A program made the translations under genes and the position numbers. From positions 124,001-188,000 of the forward strand of contig NZ_RYZR01000003.1 of the NCBI RefSeq assembly GCF_003977615.1: 64,000 nt of DNA. Reading direction: 5' to 3'. Position 1 is the stretch's first letter; each line of letters begins with the position of its first letter. The DNA comes from Dyella dinghuensis (GTDB lineage: Bacteria > Pseudomonadota > Gammaproteobacteria > Xanthomonadales > Rhodanobacteraceae). A model generated the notes under the pieces. It had not been told where the DNA came from and ran no database searches. It worked only from the letters and a program-made list of their open reading frames with translations. Shown here piece after piece: positions 53,072 to 62,841 of the stretch.

Positions 53072-55396
53072 ATGGCCGACGAGAAGAAGGTACCTGGCGT
53101 TGGGACCTACGACGGTCCCGCCGGTGGATGGGGCGCGCTGCGCGCAGTCGCGGAGGCGTTAAAGGGCCAGCTTGCCGTCGGGCGGGAAACGTCCGCGCTC
53201 CGGCGCGTCAATCAGCCGACGGGTTTCGATTGCCCGGGATGCGCATGGCCCGATCCGAAGCATACGAGCTCGTTCGAGTTTTGCGAGAACGGCGCGAAAG
53301 CCGTTTCGTGGGAGGCGACGGCAAAGCGGGTCAAGCCCGAGTTCTTCGCCACCAATACGGTGTCGTCACTTTGGAATTTGACGGACTACGCACTGGAGAG
53401 CCTCGGCCGCATTACGCATCCGATGGCGTATAACGCCGAAAGCGATACGTATGTCCCCATCGAGTGGGAAGACGCCGCATGGCGTATTGCGCAGGCGCTC
53501 AATGCGCTGCCGGACCCCAACATGGCCGAGTTTTACACCTCCGGCCGCGCGTCGAATGAGGCAGCGTTTCTCTATCAGATTTTCGTTCGAGAGTTCGGCT
53601 CCAACAATTTTCCCGATTGCTCGAATATGTGCCATGAGGCGACGAGCGTCGGTCTGCCGCAATCGATCGGTGTTGGTAAAGGCACGGTTTCGCTGGAAGA
53701 TTTCGATCACTGCGATGCCCTCTTCTGCATTGGCCACAATCCGGGAACCAATCACCCGCGCATGCTCAGCACGCTTCGCGAAGTCGCCAAGCGCGGCGTG
53801 CCGATTGTCGCTATCAATCCACTTCCGGAACGCGGGCTTGAGCGATTCACCGCTCCGCAGGATCCGCTTGAAATGGTGGCCGGTCTTTCCACGCCGCTTG
53901 CTTCCACGTTCTATCAAATCAAATGCGGCGGCGATCTTGGCTTCCTTAAAGGCATGATGAAGTGGTTGTTCGACGAGGATGCACGCGATCTTGAGGGCGG
54001 CGGTACCGGCTTGATCGATTGGGAGTTCATCAAAGAGCACACGGTCGGCGTCGATGCACTTCGCGCCGATATCGACAGCACCCGCTGGGAAGACATCGAA
54101 GCCAAATCGGGATTGACGCGCGCCCAGGTCGAAGACGTCGCGCGCATCTATGGGCAAGCCAAGCGCGTGATCGTGTGTTACGGCATGGGTATCACGCAGC
54201 ACGCGCATGGCACGGAAAACGTGCAGCAAATAGCGAATCTATTGATGCTGCGCGGAAACATCGGGCGTGAAGGTGCCGGCATTTGCCCATTGCGCGGCCA
54301 CTCCAACGTGCAAGGCAATCGCACGGTCGGTATTACCGAAAAACCGGATGATGCGCTTGTTGCCGGTATCGAGCGCGCGTTTGGATTCAAGCCACCCAAA
54401 CATCACGGGCATGATGCCGTGCGCGCGATTCAGGCGATCCGCGATGGTCATTCCAAGGTGCTGTTGTGCCTGGGCGGCAATCTTGCGGTAGCCATGCCCG
54501 ACCCTGATGCCACGTTCGATGCAATGCGAAAGCTCGATATGGTTGTGCATATCGCCACGAAGCTCAACCGGTCTCACCTGATTATCGGCAAGGAAGCGAT
54601 CCTTCTGCCCTGCCTTGGCCGTACCGAACAGGACATGCAGGGTAACGGGCTTCAATCGATCACCGTGGAAGATTCGATGTCGATGGTGCATGCCTCGGAA
54701 GGTGGGCTTGAGCCTGCGTCCGAGCAATTGCGTTCGGAGCCGTGGATCGTTGCGCAGATCGCCAAAGCGACGTTGCCCAATACGCGCGTGGATTGGGATG
54801 CGTTAGTCGGCGACTACGACCGCATCCGCGACAAGATCGAGGTGGTCTATCCGGCCTTCAAGGATTACAACGAGCGCATTCGTCATCCGGGCGGCTTTCG
54901 TTTGTATATCGCGGCGTGCGAGCGAAAATGGGCCACCTTTGATGGGAAGGCACATTTTCTGATCGCACGCTCCATCGAAGAAGACCCGCAACTTCTCGGT
55001 GCATATCTGACGTTGACGACGGTGCGGTCGCACGATCAATACAACACCACGATTTACAGCTTGAATGATCGTTATCGCGGCATTACGGGTCGGCGCGACG
55101 TGATATTCATCAATCCCGACGACCTGAAGGCATCGGGTTTATCGCACGGCGAGCGTATCGATGTAGAAGTGATCGGGCCCGATGCGGTGGCGCACGATGG
55201 TACGCCTCGCGCAGTGCGCGGATTTATCGCGGTCAGTTATCCCATCGCGCAGGGCACGGTTGCCATGTATTACCCCGAGGGAAACCGTTTGGTCGGTTTG
55301 GAGAACTTCGATCAGGAATCGGGAACGCCTTCGTATAAATCGGTGCCTGTTGCGCTGCGTGCATCGAATAAGACTGGTGTGCCGCTCGACGTCTAA
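53072..55396 (+). CDS. YdeP-like (FdhF-type) molybdopterin oxidoreductase
   Basis: A 774-residue protein of the FdhF/YdeP family of molybdopterin enzymes. It begins KKVPGVGTYDGPAGGWGALR and has the N-terminal iron-sulfur-type DCPGCAWPDP. The Moco region shows NFPDCSNMCHEATSVGL, FCIGHNPGTNHPRML and YGMGITQHAHG, with GREGAGICPLRGHSNVQG, and the C-terminal dinucleotide-binding domain has TVRSHDQYNTTIYSLNDRYR. E. coli YdeP helps acid resistance, but its reaction is unknown. No partner subunits adjoin it. Start at 53072 gives the family N-terminus. Confidence 0.92.
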   Translation: MADEKKVPGVGTYDGPAGGWGALRAVAEALKGQLAVGRETSALRRVNQPTGFDCPGCAWPDPKHTSSFEFCENGAKAVSWEATAKRVKPEFFATNTVSSLWNLTDYALESLGRITHPMAYNAESDTYVPIEWEDAAWRIAQALNALPDPNMAEFYTSGRASNEAAFLYQIFVREFGSNNFPDCSNMCHEATSVGLPQSIGVGKGTVSLEDFDHCDALFCIGHNPGTNHPRMLSTLREVAKRGVPIVAINPLPERGLERFTAPQDPLEMVAGLSTPLASTFYQIKCGGDLGFLKGMMKWLFDEDARDLEGGGTGLIDWEFIKEHTVGVDALRADIDSTRWEDIEAKSGLTRAQVEDVARIYGQAKRVIVCYGMGITQHAHGTENVQQIANLLMLRGNIGREGAGICPLRGHSNVQGNRTVGITEKPDDALVAGIERAFGFKPPKHHGHDAVRAIQAIRDGHSKVLLCLGGNLAVAMPDPDATFDAMRKLDMVVHIATKLNRSHLIIGKEAILLPCLGRTEQDMQGNGLQSITVEDSMSMVHASEGGLEPASEQLRSEPWIVAQIAKATLPNTRVDWDALVGDYDRIRDKIEVVYPAFKDYNERIRHPGGFRLYIAACERKWATFDGKAHFLIARSIEEDPQLLGAYLTLTTVRSHDQYNTTIYSLNDRYRGITGRRDVIFINPDDLKASGLSHGERIDVEVIGPDAVAHDGTPRAVRGFIAVSYPIAQGTVAMYYPEGNRLVGLENFDQESGTPSYKSVPVALRASNKTGVPLDV

Positions 55397-55436
55397 ATGG
55401 GCTTGCCGTAAGCATGGTGGCTTGACCCCACCCCGA

Positions 55437-55463
55437 CCCTCCCCTACTGCACGTAGGGGAGGG
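55437..55463. terminator. 11-bp hairpin between convergent genes
   Basis: CCCTCCCCTAC at 55437-55447 pairs perfectly with GTAGGGGAGGG at 55453-55463 around TGCAC, 40 bases after the YdeP stop. No T-run follows. The CCCTCCCCT/AGGGGAGGG palindrome looks like a common dispersed bacterial repeat, so it may be a REP-type element rather than a terminator. Confidence 0.55.
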
Positions 55464-55562
55464 AGCAGATGCCGGATCGCTACAACTCAGCGTTCATCGG
55501 GAAAGGCGTCGAACTGAATCGAAGGATTTGAACGTGCGAACTCGATACAAAGTTCAGGTGCG

Positions 55563-56237
55563 TTAGCGGTGATGCTCGTCATCCGCAAATGGGTCGCCAT
55601 GAGCACCTGCTCCACCGCCCATTCCGCCACCACCCATACCACCTCCACCCATTCCACCCGCGCTGCGTTTTCCTTCTTCCTTCGAACCGCCCTCTCCTTT
55701 TCCACGCGATGCGGAAGGACGTAGCGGGCCTTGTCTGGGAATCGATAGGTGTTGCGGCACCGGTTCAAGGTCAAGCACTTCGCGTATAAAGTTGCGCAAC
55801 GACACGACCAGCTCCGCGGTGTGCACCGGGCGTCCTGCGGTGAGTTCCATCGCGGCATTTGCAGCCAGTGTTACCTGTTCTTCCGTGCCGAGAAGAATGA
55901 TGTCGGACAAGGCCGCTTCAACCGCATCGCGCATTCGCCTCGAACGATCGGAACTGATGCGTGCCTTCTGACTATCCGCATCTTCTTCACGATGCTGCAG
56001 ATCGCGCAGATGGGTGGGGTCTACCGCCAGGTTGCCGGTAAAAGATCCGCCCAGCGTTTTATACGCTGCGATAAGCGTGCGCAAACGTTCATTGATCTGA
56101 CGATTGTCCCGCTCGCGCTTGTGCTGCACCGTCTGCATAAGCAACAGGCGTATCCCCACCATGATCAGCGAGACGACAGCCAGACCTACGAGCGTCGAAA
56201 GGAGCGCCTGCCACGAGCTGAAATCGAGGTTTCGCAT
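55563..56237 (-). CDS. Membrane-anchored protein with Gly-rich tail
   Basis: A 224-residue protein. One N-terminal transmembrane helix (about 9-33, ALLSTLVGLAVVSLIMVGIR) is followed by a charged helical region (KRERDNRQINERLRTL and TEEQVTLAANAAMELTAGRP) and a low-complexity tail rich in Gly and Met (GGMGGGGMGGGGMGGGAG). No family recognised. It is the last gene on this strand before the convergent YdeP gene and downstream of the large TonB receptor (86 bases), possibly one operon. Confidence 0.65.
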   Translation of the reverse strand: MRNLDFSSWQALLSTLVGLAVVSLIMVGIRLLLMQTVQHKRERDNRQINERLRTLIAAYKTLGGSFTGNLAVDPTHLRDLQHREEDADSQKARISSDRSRRMRDAVEAALSDIILLGTEEQVTLAANAAMELTAGRPVHTAELVVSLRNFIREVLDLEPVPQHLSIPRQGPLRPSASRGKGEGGSKEEGKRSAGGMGGGGMGGGGMGGGAGAHGDPFADDEHHR

Positions 56238-56323
56238 AGGGGATCTCCCGAAGGATCACCCCTAGTCTACGACAAGGGCCACGCATGGCAGTGTGGCCCT
56301 TATTCAGACCGAACTAAAACAAC

Positions 56324-59251
56324 TCAGAATTTCAGCTTTACGCCAACGTTCCAGAAACGGCCCACGATGCCCGCAAAGGCATACGTCGGGTTGTAGTTAA
56401 TGGCCGCATAGTTGGCGGGGTCGAAAGGAGGCTTGCGATCGAACACATTCATGATCGACGCGGTAACGCTGATGTGCCGGTTGATTTCGTAGCTACCCAC
56501 AAGATCGAAATCCGTGAACGAACCGGTGCGACAGTTGGACGGGAAGAACTGCCCTTCTGTGTTCAGGGCTTCGCATGAACCCGGGTAGAAACCAAGGTCC
56601 TCGCCAATTTCGGACATGCTGCTGGTGTAGTAGAAGGTGCCGGTGACGGTCGCGGGGCCGTATTCGATCGTATTCGACCACGACCCCTTGGTGCGCGGCG
56701 TGCCCGCGCCCGATGATAAATTGTACGGACCTTGCGTACCTACATAAGTCTCTTTCTGGCCGTTCGGTTCGACGAGGTACCACTCGAAGATCTGCGTACC
56801 TTGCAGTTCGCTGGTGTAGTGGAAACCACCACCGAAGTCGAAGTGCACTTGCAGATCGAGATCGACACCGGTGGTCTTGAGGTAATTGGCGTTGGTGTAT
56901 TCGCCAATCAACTCGATGGCGCGCGGCAATGCGTTGGGTGCGGCCGGATCGGGAACGTCTTGAACGGCAGTAATGCCCGGAATGCTGATAACACCGTTGT
57001 TGGCGTAGTACTGCGCGATCGCGTCGTTGAAGTCCGGCGTGACGATCACGTTACTCTTGACGATGTTGTAGTAATCCAACGATGCGTTCAGCCAGCTCGC
57101 CGGTTGAACGACAACGCCAAACGTGAAGTTCCTTGCTTTCTCCGGCTTGATGTTGTGATTCGCCAGGCTGTACTCGGCGAGCGAATACGGCGTGGTGGCA
57201 TAGGTGCTGTAACCATGCTCGGCCTGATAGTTGAGCGGCGCAACGTATTCGGGGATGAAACCCTCTGCCGAACTCGAACCGTTTTCAGAGAAGCTCGGCG
57301 CACGGAAGCCCTTGGAATACGTACCGCGAATGGCGACCCAATCCAGCGGTTTCCATTTGAAGCCAATCTTCGGCGAGAAGTTGTTGCCGAAGTCGGAGTA
57401 ATGGTCGTAACGGCCTGACGCATCGACTTCCAGCGAATCAAGCAACGGCATGTCGAACTCGGCGTAGAGGCCGGCGACATCACGCGAACCTTTGGTTTGT
57501 GCAATGCCTAGTCCTTGATAGACATCGTCCGGGTTGAGTGCAGGATCATTCTGCGCTTCGTGCCGTACTTGTGTGCCGATCGCCAAGCCCATCGGTCCGC
57601 CCGGCAAATCCCACAGCTCGCGGTTGCCGGATACATCCAGCACATCCATGTCGGATGTCGACGTCTTGGTGATGGCCGGCGCTAGCGTGTTGAGCGAAGC
57701 CGAACTGTTCGCGCCTGGATTGATGAAATTGTAGGAACCACTGGTGATGGCATTCAACAAGGCCGGATAACTGAGAAAACCAAAGTTATCGACGTCCAAC
57801 CAGACATGGTTCAATGCAACGGATGCGTCGAAGTTCCAATCGCCCGCAGTACCCGACACATCGCCCACAACGCGTAGATTGTGGTTGTCGTAATTGGCCC
57901 CGGTACCGCCCAACGGACCAAAAGCGTAATTAAGCAGCGCATATTCGCCGGCCGCTGCATAAGGGTCATTCGGATTCAATTGCCCGGCATTCGGGCCGGT
58001 TGTTAGCACGGGGGGAAGCGCAATACCGTTGGTATTGTTCGGAACCAGCGTCTGAATCTGTGCAGGGGGAGCGATGATCGTATAAGTCTTCTGCTCCATG
58101 TAACTGGCAGAGAGATAGGCCTTGGTCGTGTCATTGATCTTGACGGTGATACGGCCGTACAAACCGCCGTTCTGTGTCTTGGGCTGAACCTGGTTGTATT
58201 GATTGATGAAGTCCTGCTCGCAAAACGAACCGTTTGCGTTGGTCGTATAGAACGAGCCTGCGCCGCACGGGCGCAATGGCGAGTAGAGCGAACCAGGAAC
58301 CTGCGTTACACCGCCGATGAAACCCTGCGCGGGATTAGTCAGCGTGCCTGGCGCAACCGATCCGTATATGGAACCCGGAAAGTTGCTGGTATTCGTGCCC
58401 TGCCCGCCATTGAGGTTAAAACCGCCAAGGGAACTCAGGTTGCCCGTGTTGTATGGAAAGCTGCGCTCTCTGTTGTAGATGACGTTATCGCTTTCATACT
58501 GCGCGCTGAAGTAGGCGTTGTAGTGATCCGTATTGAGATCGCCACCACCCGCGAGAAAGGTCGCCTTCTTCGTGAAGCCGCCGCCATGCTGCGAATTGCC
58601 GACATCGATGGTGCCTTCAACGCCCTGATAACCGGGCTTCATGATGATGTTCACCACACCCGCGATGGCGTCGGCGCCATAGATGGAAGAAGCGCCGTCC
58701 TTCAACACTTCGATGCGCTCTACGGATGCCAGCGGAATCGTGTTCAAATCCACGAACGAACGTTCCCCGTCGTCAGCCAGCGGGTAGCTTGCCAAACGTT
58801 TGCCGTCGACAAGGACAAGCGTCGAGTTCACTGTCAAACCGCGCAATGCCACGCCCGACGAACCCGCCGCAAACGCGCCGGTGAAAGACGTCGGCAAGCT
58901 ACCGCTGTTATCGGCAGAGATGGAACGAACCACATCGGAGACCGTCGTAAAGCCGCTTCGCGCAATCTGCTGGGCGGTAATCACCGTGACCGGCGATGGT
59001 GTTTCCGTGTCAACGCGCGGAAGCGCCGAGCCGGTTACAGTGATGGTTTGCAGCTGCTGCGCGTTCTGCGAGGAAGGTGGTGCAGGCGACGGTGCCTGGT
59101 TTTGCTGCGCAGTCGCGGGGGTCGTCGTGTCCTGGGCAAACGTCACCATGCTGCTTGCGGCCAATGCCAGGCCGATGAGTGTGGATACCTGTTTGCGTAC
59201 AAGGTGACGTGTGCAGTCGCGGACGTATCTGCTGTGAATGTGCGATGTCAT
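56324..59251 (-). CDS. Large TonB-dependent receptor
   Basis: A 975-residue outer-membrane receptor. After a signal peptide (about 1-35, ending VTFAQ) a Gln/Pro-rich linker leads to the TonB box LQTITVTGSALPR. The plug (about 75-190) contains SDVVRSISADNSGSLPTSFT, VALRGLTVNSTLVLVDGKRL, and VEVLKDGASSIYGADAIAGV, then a large 22-strand barrel that ends FWNVGVKLKF. The type is common in Xanthomonadales for sugars, oligopeptides or other polymers. ATG 59251 has GAGGA at proper spacing. A terminator-bearing leader precedes it, and a hexosaminidase and hydrolase lie upstream. Confidence 0.92.
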   Translation of the reverse strand: MTSHIHSRYVRDCTRHLVRKQVSTLIGLALAASSMVTFAQDTTTPATAQQNQAPSPAPPSSQNAQQLQTITVTGSALPRVDTETPSPVTVITAQQIARSGFTTVSDVVRSISADNSGSLPTSFTGAFAAGSSGVALRGLTVNSTLVLVDGKRLASYPLADDGERSFVDLNTIPLASVERIEVLKDGASSIYGADAIAGVVNIIMKPGYQGVEGTIDVGNSQHGGGFTKKATFLAGGGDLNTDHYNAYFSAQYESDNVIYNRERSFPYNTGNLSSLGGFNLNGGQGTNTSNFPGSIYGSVAPGTLTNPAQGFIGGVTQVPGSLYSPLRPCGAGSFYTTNANGSFCEQDFINQYNQVQPKTQNGGLYGRITVKINDTTKAYLSASYMEQKTYTIIAPPAQIQTLVPNNTNGIALPPVLTTGPNAGQLNPNDPYAAAGEYALLNYAFGPLGGTGANYDNHNLRVVGDVSGTAGDWNFDASVALNHVWLDVDNFGFLSYPALLNAITSGSYNFINPGANSSASLNTLAPAITKTSTSDMDVLDVSGNRELWDLPGGPMGLAIGTQVRHEAQNDPALNPDDVYQGLGIAQTKGSRDVAGLYAEFDMPLLDSLEVDASGRYDHYSDFGNNFSPKIGFKWKPLDWVAIRGTYSKGFRAPSFSENGSSSAEGFIPEYVAPLNYQAEHGYSTYATTPYSLAEYSLANHNIKPEKARNFTFGVVVQPASWLNASLDYYNIVKSNVIVTPDFNDAIAQYYANNGVISIPGITAVQDVPDPAAPNALPRAIELIGEYTNANYLKTTGVDLDLQVHFDFGGGFHYTSELQGTQIFEWYLVEPNGQKETYVGTQGPYNLSSGAGTPRTKGSWSNTIEYGPATVTGTFYYTSSMSEIGEDLGFYPGSCEALNTEGQFFPSNCRTGSFTDFDLVGSYEINRHISVTASIMNVFDRKPPFDPANYAAINYNPTYAFAGIVGRFWNVGVKLKF

Positions 59252-59614
59252 CGTGGCCGTCCTCTTTTTTGGGGGCAACAACAAGCCGCAACGGTCTGAA
59301 AACAGACCGCGTCGTCGTACGCTAGGCGTTCTAGAAAAAGCCCCGCAGGCGACCACATGGGGGAAAGCCAGCCTGCGGGGTGAGGTAGCTGGCCCTGTAA
59401 AACTGTCGTGGCGTTAAGGAACGTGACTACTACAACTTTCTCACGCCCCTTTTATGGATGAGGCTAGGCACCTGTTAGTGCAGCATCCATAACCAATTCA
59501 CCAAAAATTGTTGATGCCAATTTTTAACGAGGTGGAAGCAACCGAGGAGCACGCAACGCGTGTGCATGGCGCTGAAAATGAGTCATGACATGTTTTCCGT
59601 GACGGCGGAATGGA
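59252..59614 (-). promoter_or_regulatory. Hairpin-rich leader of the large TonB receptor
   Basis: Three hairpins precede the receptor ATG on the minus strand: TTATGGATG/CATCCATAA at 59452-59492 with an inner GCAC/GTGC stem, the terminator at 59335-59380, and CGGTCTG/CAGACCG at 59292-59309. No gene lies between the receptor and the sensor gene. The arrangement could be an attenuator, or the terminator could just close the upstream gene. Confidence 0.45.
59335..59380 (-). terminator. Rho-independent terminator inside the TonB receptor leader
   Basis: On the minus strand CCCCGCAGGC (59380-59371) pairs with GCCTGCGGGG (59350-59341), followed by CTTTTTC. It is 84 bases before the receptor ATG and about 235 bases past the sensor gene. 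Confidence 0.75.
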
Positions 59615-60973
59615 TCAAAGCACGACCGGCTTGGCATTCGCATCTGCGCATTCGTGTGCGAATCGCCGTAAGCGTTGCGCAAGGAAAATTGCGAAAGCGA
59701 TATCGAATGCCACGTAGGCATATTGCGTGCGCGACACACCCGTACCGAACGGAAACCAGATGCCGGGAACATGTATCGCCGATAGCTCCTGCGCGAATAA
59801 GCCGATGGAAATGAAAACGGCGGCAGCTAAGGCATACCAATCTTTCCTACCTATTTTCCGCACGCCGCAAACGACGATGAAAGTCAGCGCAAGCAGCAGC
59901 ATCATGCGTACGGCAGTCACCAACCAGCCGACTGATGTCGCTGTCCACGATGGCAATACACCGTAAAACCATGAGCAGCTAAAGAACTGAGCACACATGT
60001 AAATCAGGGTCATCATCGGAATGCATTGACTTAGCCACCGGGGCTTGTCTACTTCGAACCATGCGCGCCAGGCCAGCACCCATGCACCAAGACACAACGG
60101 CACCAGCATCACGTAACTAACAAATTCGAACGTATGGATGGATTCAAATTGCCACCAGTAGAAAATGGCCTGATTGGCGCGATAAGCCGCGACAAGCAGC
60201 AGCGCCAGTGCAAACCAGCGATAGGCGGCATTTGGCCGATCAAAGAGGCGCACGCCGAGGCTCATCAACGCAAGTAGAACAAACAGAAAAGCCTCCACGA
60301 CTTCAACAATGTAGCCCTTCACCGTCTCCAGCCATTGCAGCCGGTATTGCGCCTCGACGCTGCTCCGTTCTCCAATGGCCGGCGCGATATGGATACCGCC
60401 GGCGTCGTCAGCACCGATATCCCATGGTCCCATGAAGACTCTTATGGCGAGCACTACGGGATGCCCACTCGCGACGCTGGCCGGCAAATTAAATACATGT
60501 GGCTGGATGCTATAGGCGACGGGTGTGCGACCGGAAAAGTCGCCGATGCCACCCAGCAAATGTCCATCGAGAAACACCTGATACGCGCTATCCACATCAG
60601 GTGGCCCGCTCAATGCGAGTTCGGTACCGGCGGGCGCGTTCACCGTCAGCGTCAAACGGTACCAGCCATAACCGATGTAACCGCCATGCCCCCTCGCCTG
60701 CCACCCCGCCACGTAACCGGAAAGGCCAACATCGGAATCATGGGCGCCCGGCAAGGGAGTCAGGTCGACTGTTTCCCATGAAGCGTCATCCACATTTGTA
60801 TTCGCCCAATTCGCATCGTCGCCTGCACGGAATTTCCATGGGCCGTTGAGCGCGGCGACTGAATGGCCAAGCGTGATCGACACCGGCCGCACGGTCGCTG
60901 CCATACCCGATTGCCATGACAGCAACATGAGCATCGCAACCATCCATCCAGCCCAAGCGTAACAACGATGCAT
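59615..60973 (-). CDS. Membrane sensor-like protein (jelly-roll plus 7TM) without output domain
   Basis: A 452-residue protein. The signal peptide (about 1-26) is followed by a galactose-binding-like domain (about 30-200): LNGPWKFRAGDDANWANTNV and DDASWETVDLTPL resemble sugar-binding N-domains of glycosidases. Then about 7-8 transmembrane helices (215-435) with the 7TM-DISM-like style. In related proteins a coiled coil and a GGDEF, SpoIIE or kinase domain follow; here the chain ends soon after the last helix (FAHECADANAKPVVL). ATG 60973 is chosen from alternatives. It may sense carbohydrates. Confidence 0.7.
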   Translation of the reverse strand: MHRCYAWAGWMVAMLMLLSWQSGMAATVRPVSITLGHSVAALNGPWKFRAGDDANWANTNVDDASWETVDLTPLPGAHDSDVGLSGYVAGWQARGHGGYIGYGWYRLTLTVNAPAGTELALSGPPDVDSAYQVFLDGHLLGGIGDFSGRTPVAYSIQPHVFNLPASVASGHPVVLAIRVFMGPWDIGADDAGGIHIAPAIGERSSVEAQYRLQWLETVKGYIVEVVEAFLFVLLALMSLGVRLFDRPNAAYRWFALALLLVAAYRANQAIFYWWQFESIHTFEFVSYVMLVPLCLGAWVLAWRAWFEVDKPRWLSQCIPMMTLIYMCAQFFSCSWFYGVLPSWTATSVGWLVTAVRMMLLLALTFIVVCGVRKIGRKDWYALAAAVFISIGLFAQELSAIHVPGIWFPFGTGVSRTQYAYVAFDIAFAIFLAQRLRRFAHECADANAKPVVL

Positions 60974-61042
60974 TGTTCGGCATCCGTGGATCGAGGTGCG
61001 TTGCACTCTATCCAATTTGCAACGCCTTAGCGCGTGCCTTGT

Positions 61043-62737
61043 CTACGGGGTTGTGTCGTGATGGCGAAGAATGTCGAGCACCGCGGCGATGGCTTGCGCG
61101 TTATTCGGTACCTGATGATCGGATTGCACGATCAACGTGGATGCAGCGCCGGGAATCAGGGCGCTGCTTAGCGGCACGAATCCATCACCAGGTGGCGTTC
61201 GCCCCGGAAGCACACCCGCAATGGTGTGGTAACGCACGCCGGCGACGGGCAGTAGCTGCGCATCCACCTTGGTGACGGGTTCGTCGGGCAAAAGAGACGT
61301 CAGGCTGCTTAGGTGACCCAGTTGAAAATCCCGCGCAAGGTCGCCCTGAATGGCATTGGGGTTGTCTTTCGCGATGCGCCTGAGCACTGCAAGTTCGGGT
61401 ACTTCCTCCCAGGCCAGACTTTGCGCAATGCGCCCGTACCAATAGCCGGCAGCGGGACTCCCGTGCTGAGGCGCCGCCATGAAGATTTCTTCGTCGACAC
61501 CCGGATAGGGCGCGAACTGAAAAATATCCTTGAGCAGCGCGAGGTCCTTATCGCTGCTATGCAGGCTTTCCATCGGCACAGTAAACGCTGCGGTCCATAG
61601 GGCCGGCACGCTTTGCGCGCATAGCAGCCGTGCAATCATGCCGCCCATACTATGGCCGATCAGTACATCGCCTTTTCTCGCTGGAGCAGTGCCAGCAGGA
61701 TCGATGGTTTTCCAAGTCGTGTCGAGATACATCTGAACGCGATAGCGTTCAATAAGCAACGGTGCGTTGGTCTGATAGACCACGTGCCATATCTGATAGC
61801 GCTTGTGCAGTTGCGGATCGCCGATGATGGCGTTGCTTAGCCGCGCCCATATCCGCGGACTGCTGGCGAGCCCATGAATCATGATGATGGGCGTCTTGTT
61901 AGGGTCGTAATCGTCGAACAAAAACACACCGGCGCGGTGGCCCACCGCAGTGCCCCCGATAAGGCCCCACCATCCCAGTCGCCGCAAATTGGAGTGGTTG
62001 ATGAGTTGCGCGTAAGGTGCGGAAAGATCGTCGGCTACGCGATAGAGCTGCGTGCCGACCAGATCATCCTGTTGCGTTACGGGATACTGGAGAACGAATA
62101 CCGGTTCTTCGCCGGTGTGCGTGCTATCCGGAGCACCCTCCAGCCAGAATGTCGCTGGCCGGAAAATACCTTCCGGTGGATACAGTGCGCAGACCGGCCG
62201 ATTGGTGCAGGTTGGCGCAAACGCGACGAGCGGAACGCCGAACCCATCGTGGCGACTACGCACACCGCCGAAGATATCCACCGAAACCTGACTGGCAGAT
62301 TCCAGCCATACGTGGTCGCCAAGGCTTTCGGGCAGCCCGCGAAATTCGACTCGAACGATGCGGTGCCCGAGCAATGTGTGTCCAGCGCGCACATCGATCA
62401 CATCGCCTTGAGCAAGGGTATCGATGTACCAGCGGCTGCAGCTTGTCGCGAGCGATGCGGCGGCTTCCCGTGTGGAAGCCTGATCGCTGGCCATCGCATC
62501 GTGTGCAAGCACTGCGCAGCGCATCCACGCGTTGCTCTGTGCGTCGACATTGTGCAGGGTTGGCGCTTGCGCCGCCCACGTCATGGCAATCTTGAGCGCC
62601 TCTTCCGTCGAAACGCCGTGACCCGGGCCCTTCACCGTTGTGGATGGTGTAAGCGTCGTGCAGCCGTGCATGACGACGAGGGCGAACAGGCTCGCCACAC
62701 AGCGAACAATAAGCCGTACGCCCGAGCGACACGTCAT
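61043..62737 (-). CDS. Lipase-like alpha/beta hydrolase lipoprotein
   Basis: A 564-residue protein. The signal sequence has lipobox-like VMHGC (Cys26), suggesting a lipid anchor. The hydrolase part starts near 285 with IIMIHGLASSPRIWARLSNA, the oxyanion-type region, and the nucleophile elbow GHSMGGMIARLL; a later Asp/His pair (AAPQHGSPAAGYW and VQSDHQVP) may complete the triad. A ~250-residue N-domain is of unknown role. Relatives include triacylglycerol lipases and acetyltransferases. It is 69 bases upstream of the sensor gene, same strand. Confidence 0.8.
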   Translation of the reverse strand: MTCRSGVRLIVRCVASLFALVVMHGCTTLTPSTTVKGPGHGVSTEEALKIAMTWAAQAPTLHNVDAQSNAWMRCAVLAHDAMASDQASTREAAASLATSCSRWYIDTLAQGDVIDVRAGHTLLGHRIVRVEFRGLPESLGDHVWLESASQVSVDIFGGVRSRHDGFGVPLVAFAPTCTNRPVCALYPPEGIFRPATFWLEGAPDSTHTGEEPVFVLQYPVTQQDDLVGTQLYRVADDLSAPYAQLINHSNLRRLGWWGLIGGTAVGHRAGVFLFDDYDPNKTPIIMIHGLASSPRIWARLSNAIIGDPQLHKRYQIWHVVYQTNAPLLIERYRVQMYLDTTWKTIDPAGTAPARKGDVLIGHSMGGMIARLLCAQSVPALWTAAFTVPMESLHSSDKDLALLKDIFQFAPYPGVDEEIFMAAPQHGSPAAGYWYGRIAQSLAWEEVPELAVLRRIAKDNPNAIQGDLARDFQLGHLSSLTSLLPDEPVTKVDAQLLPVAGVRYHTIAGVLPGRTPPGDGFVPLSSALIPGAASTLIVQSDHQVPNNAQAIAAVLDILRHHDTTP

Positions 62738-62841
62738 ACTGGTAATCCCGTGTGGTTAGACAACCGGATCGTCGAGAAGCGTGTTACTCGTACAAGTTTG
62801 CTAGCGTTCGTTCATGACAGCAAGTACTAGACCCCTTCAGG

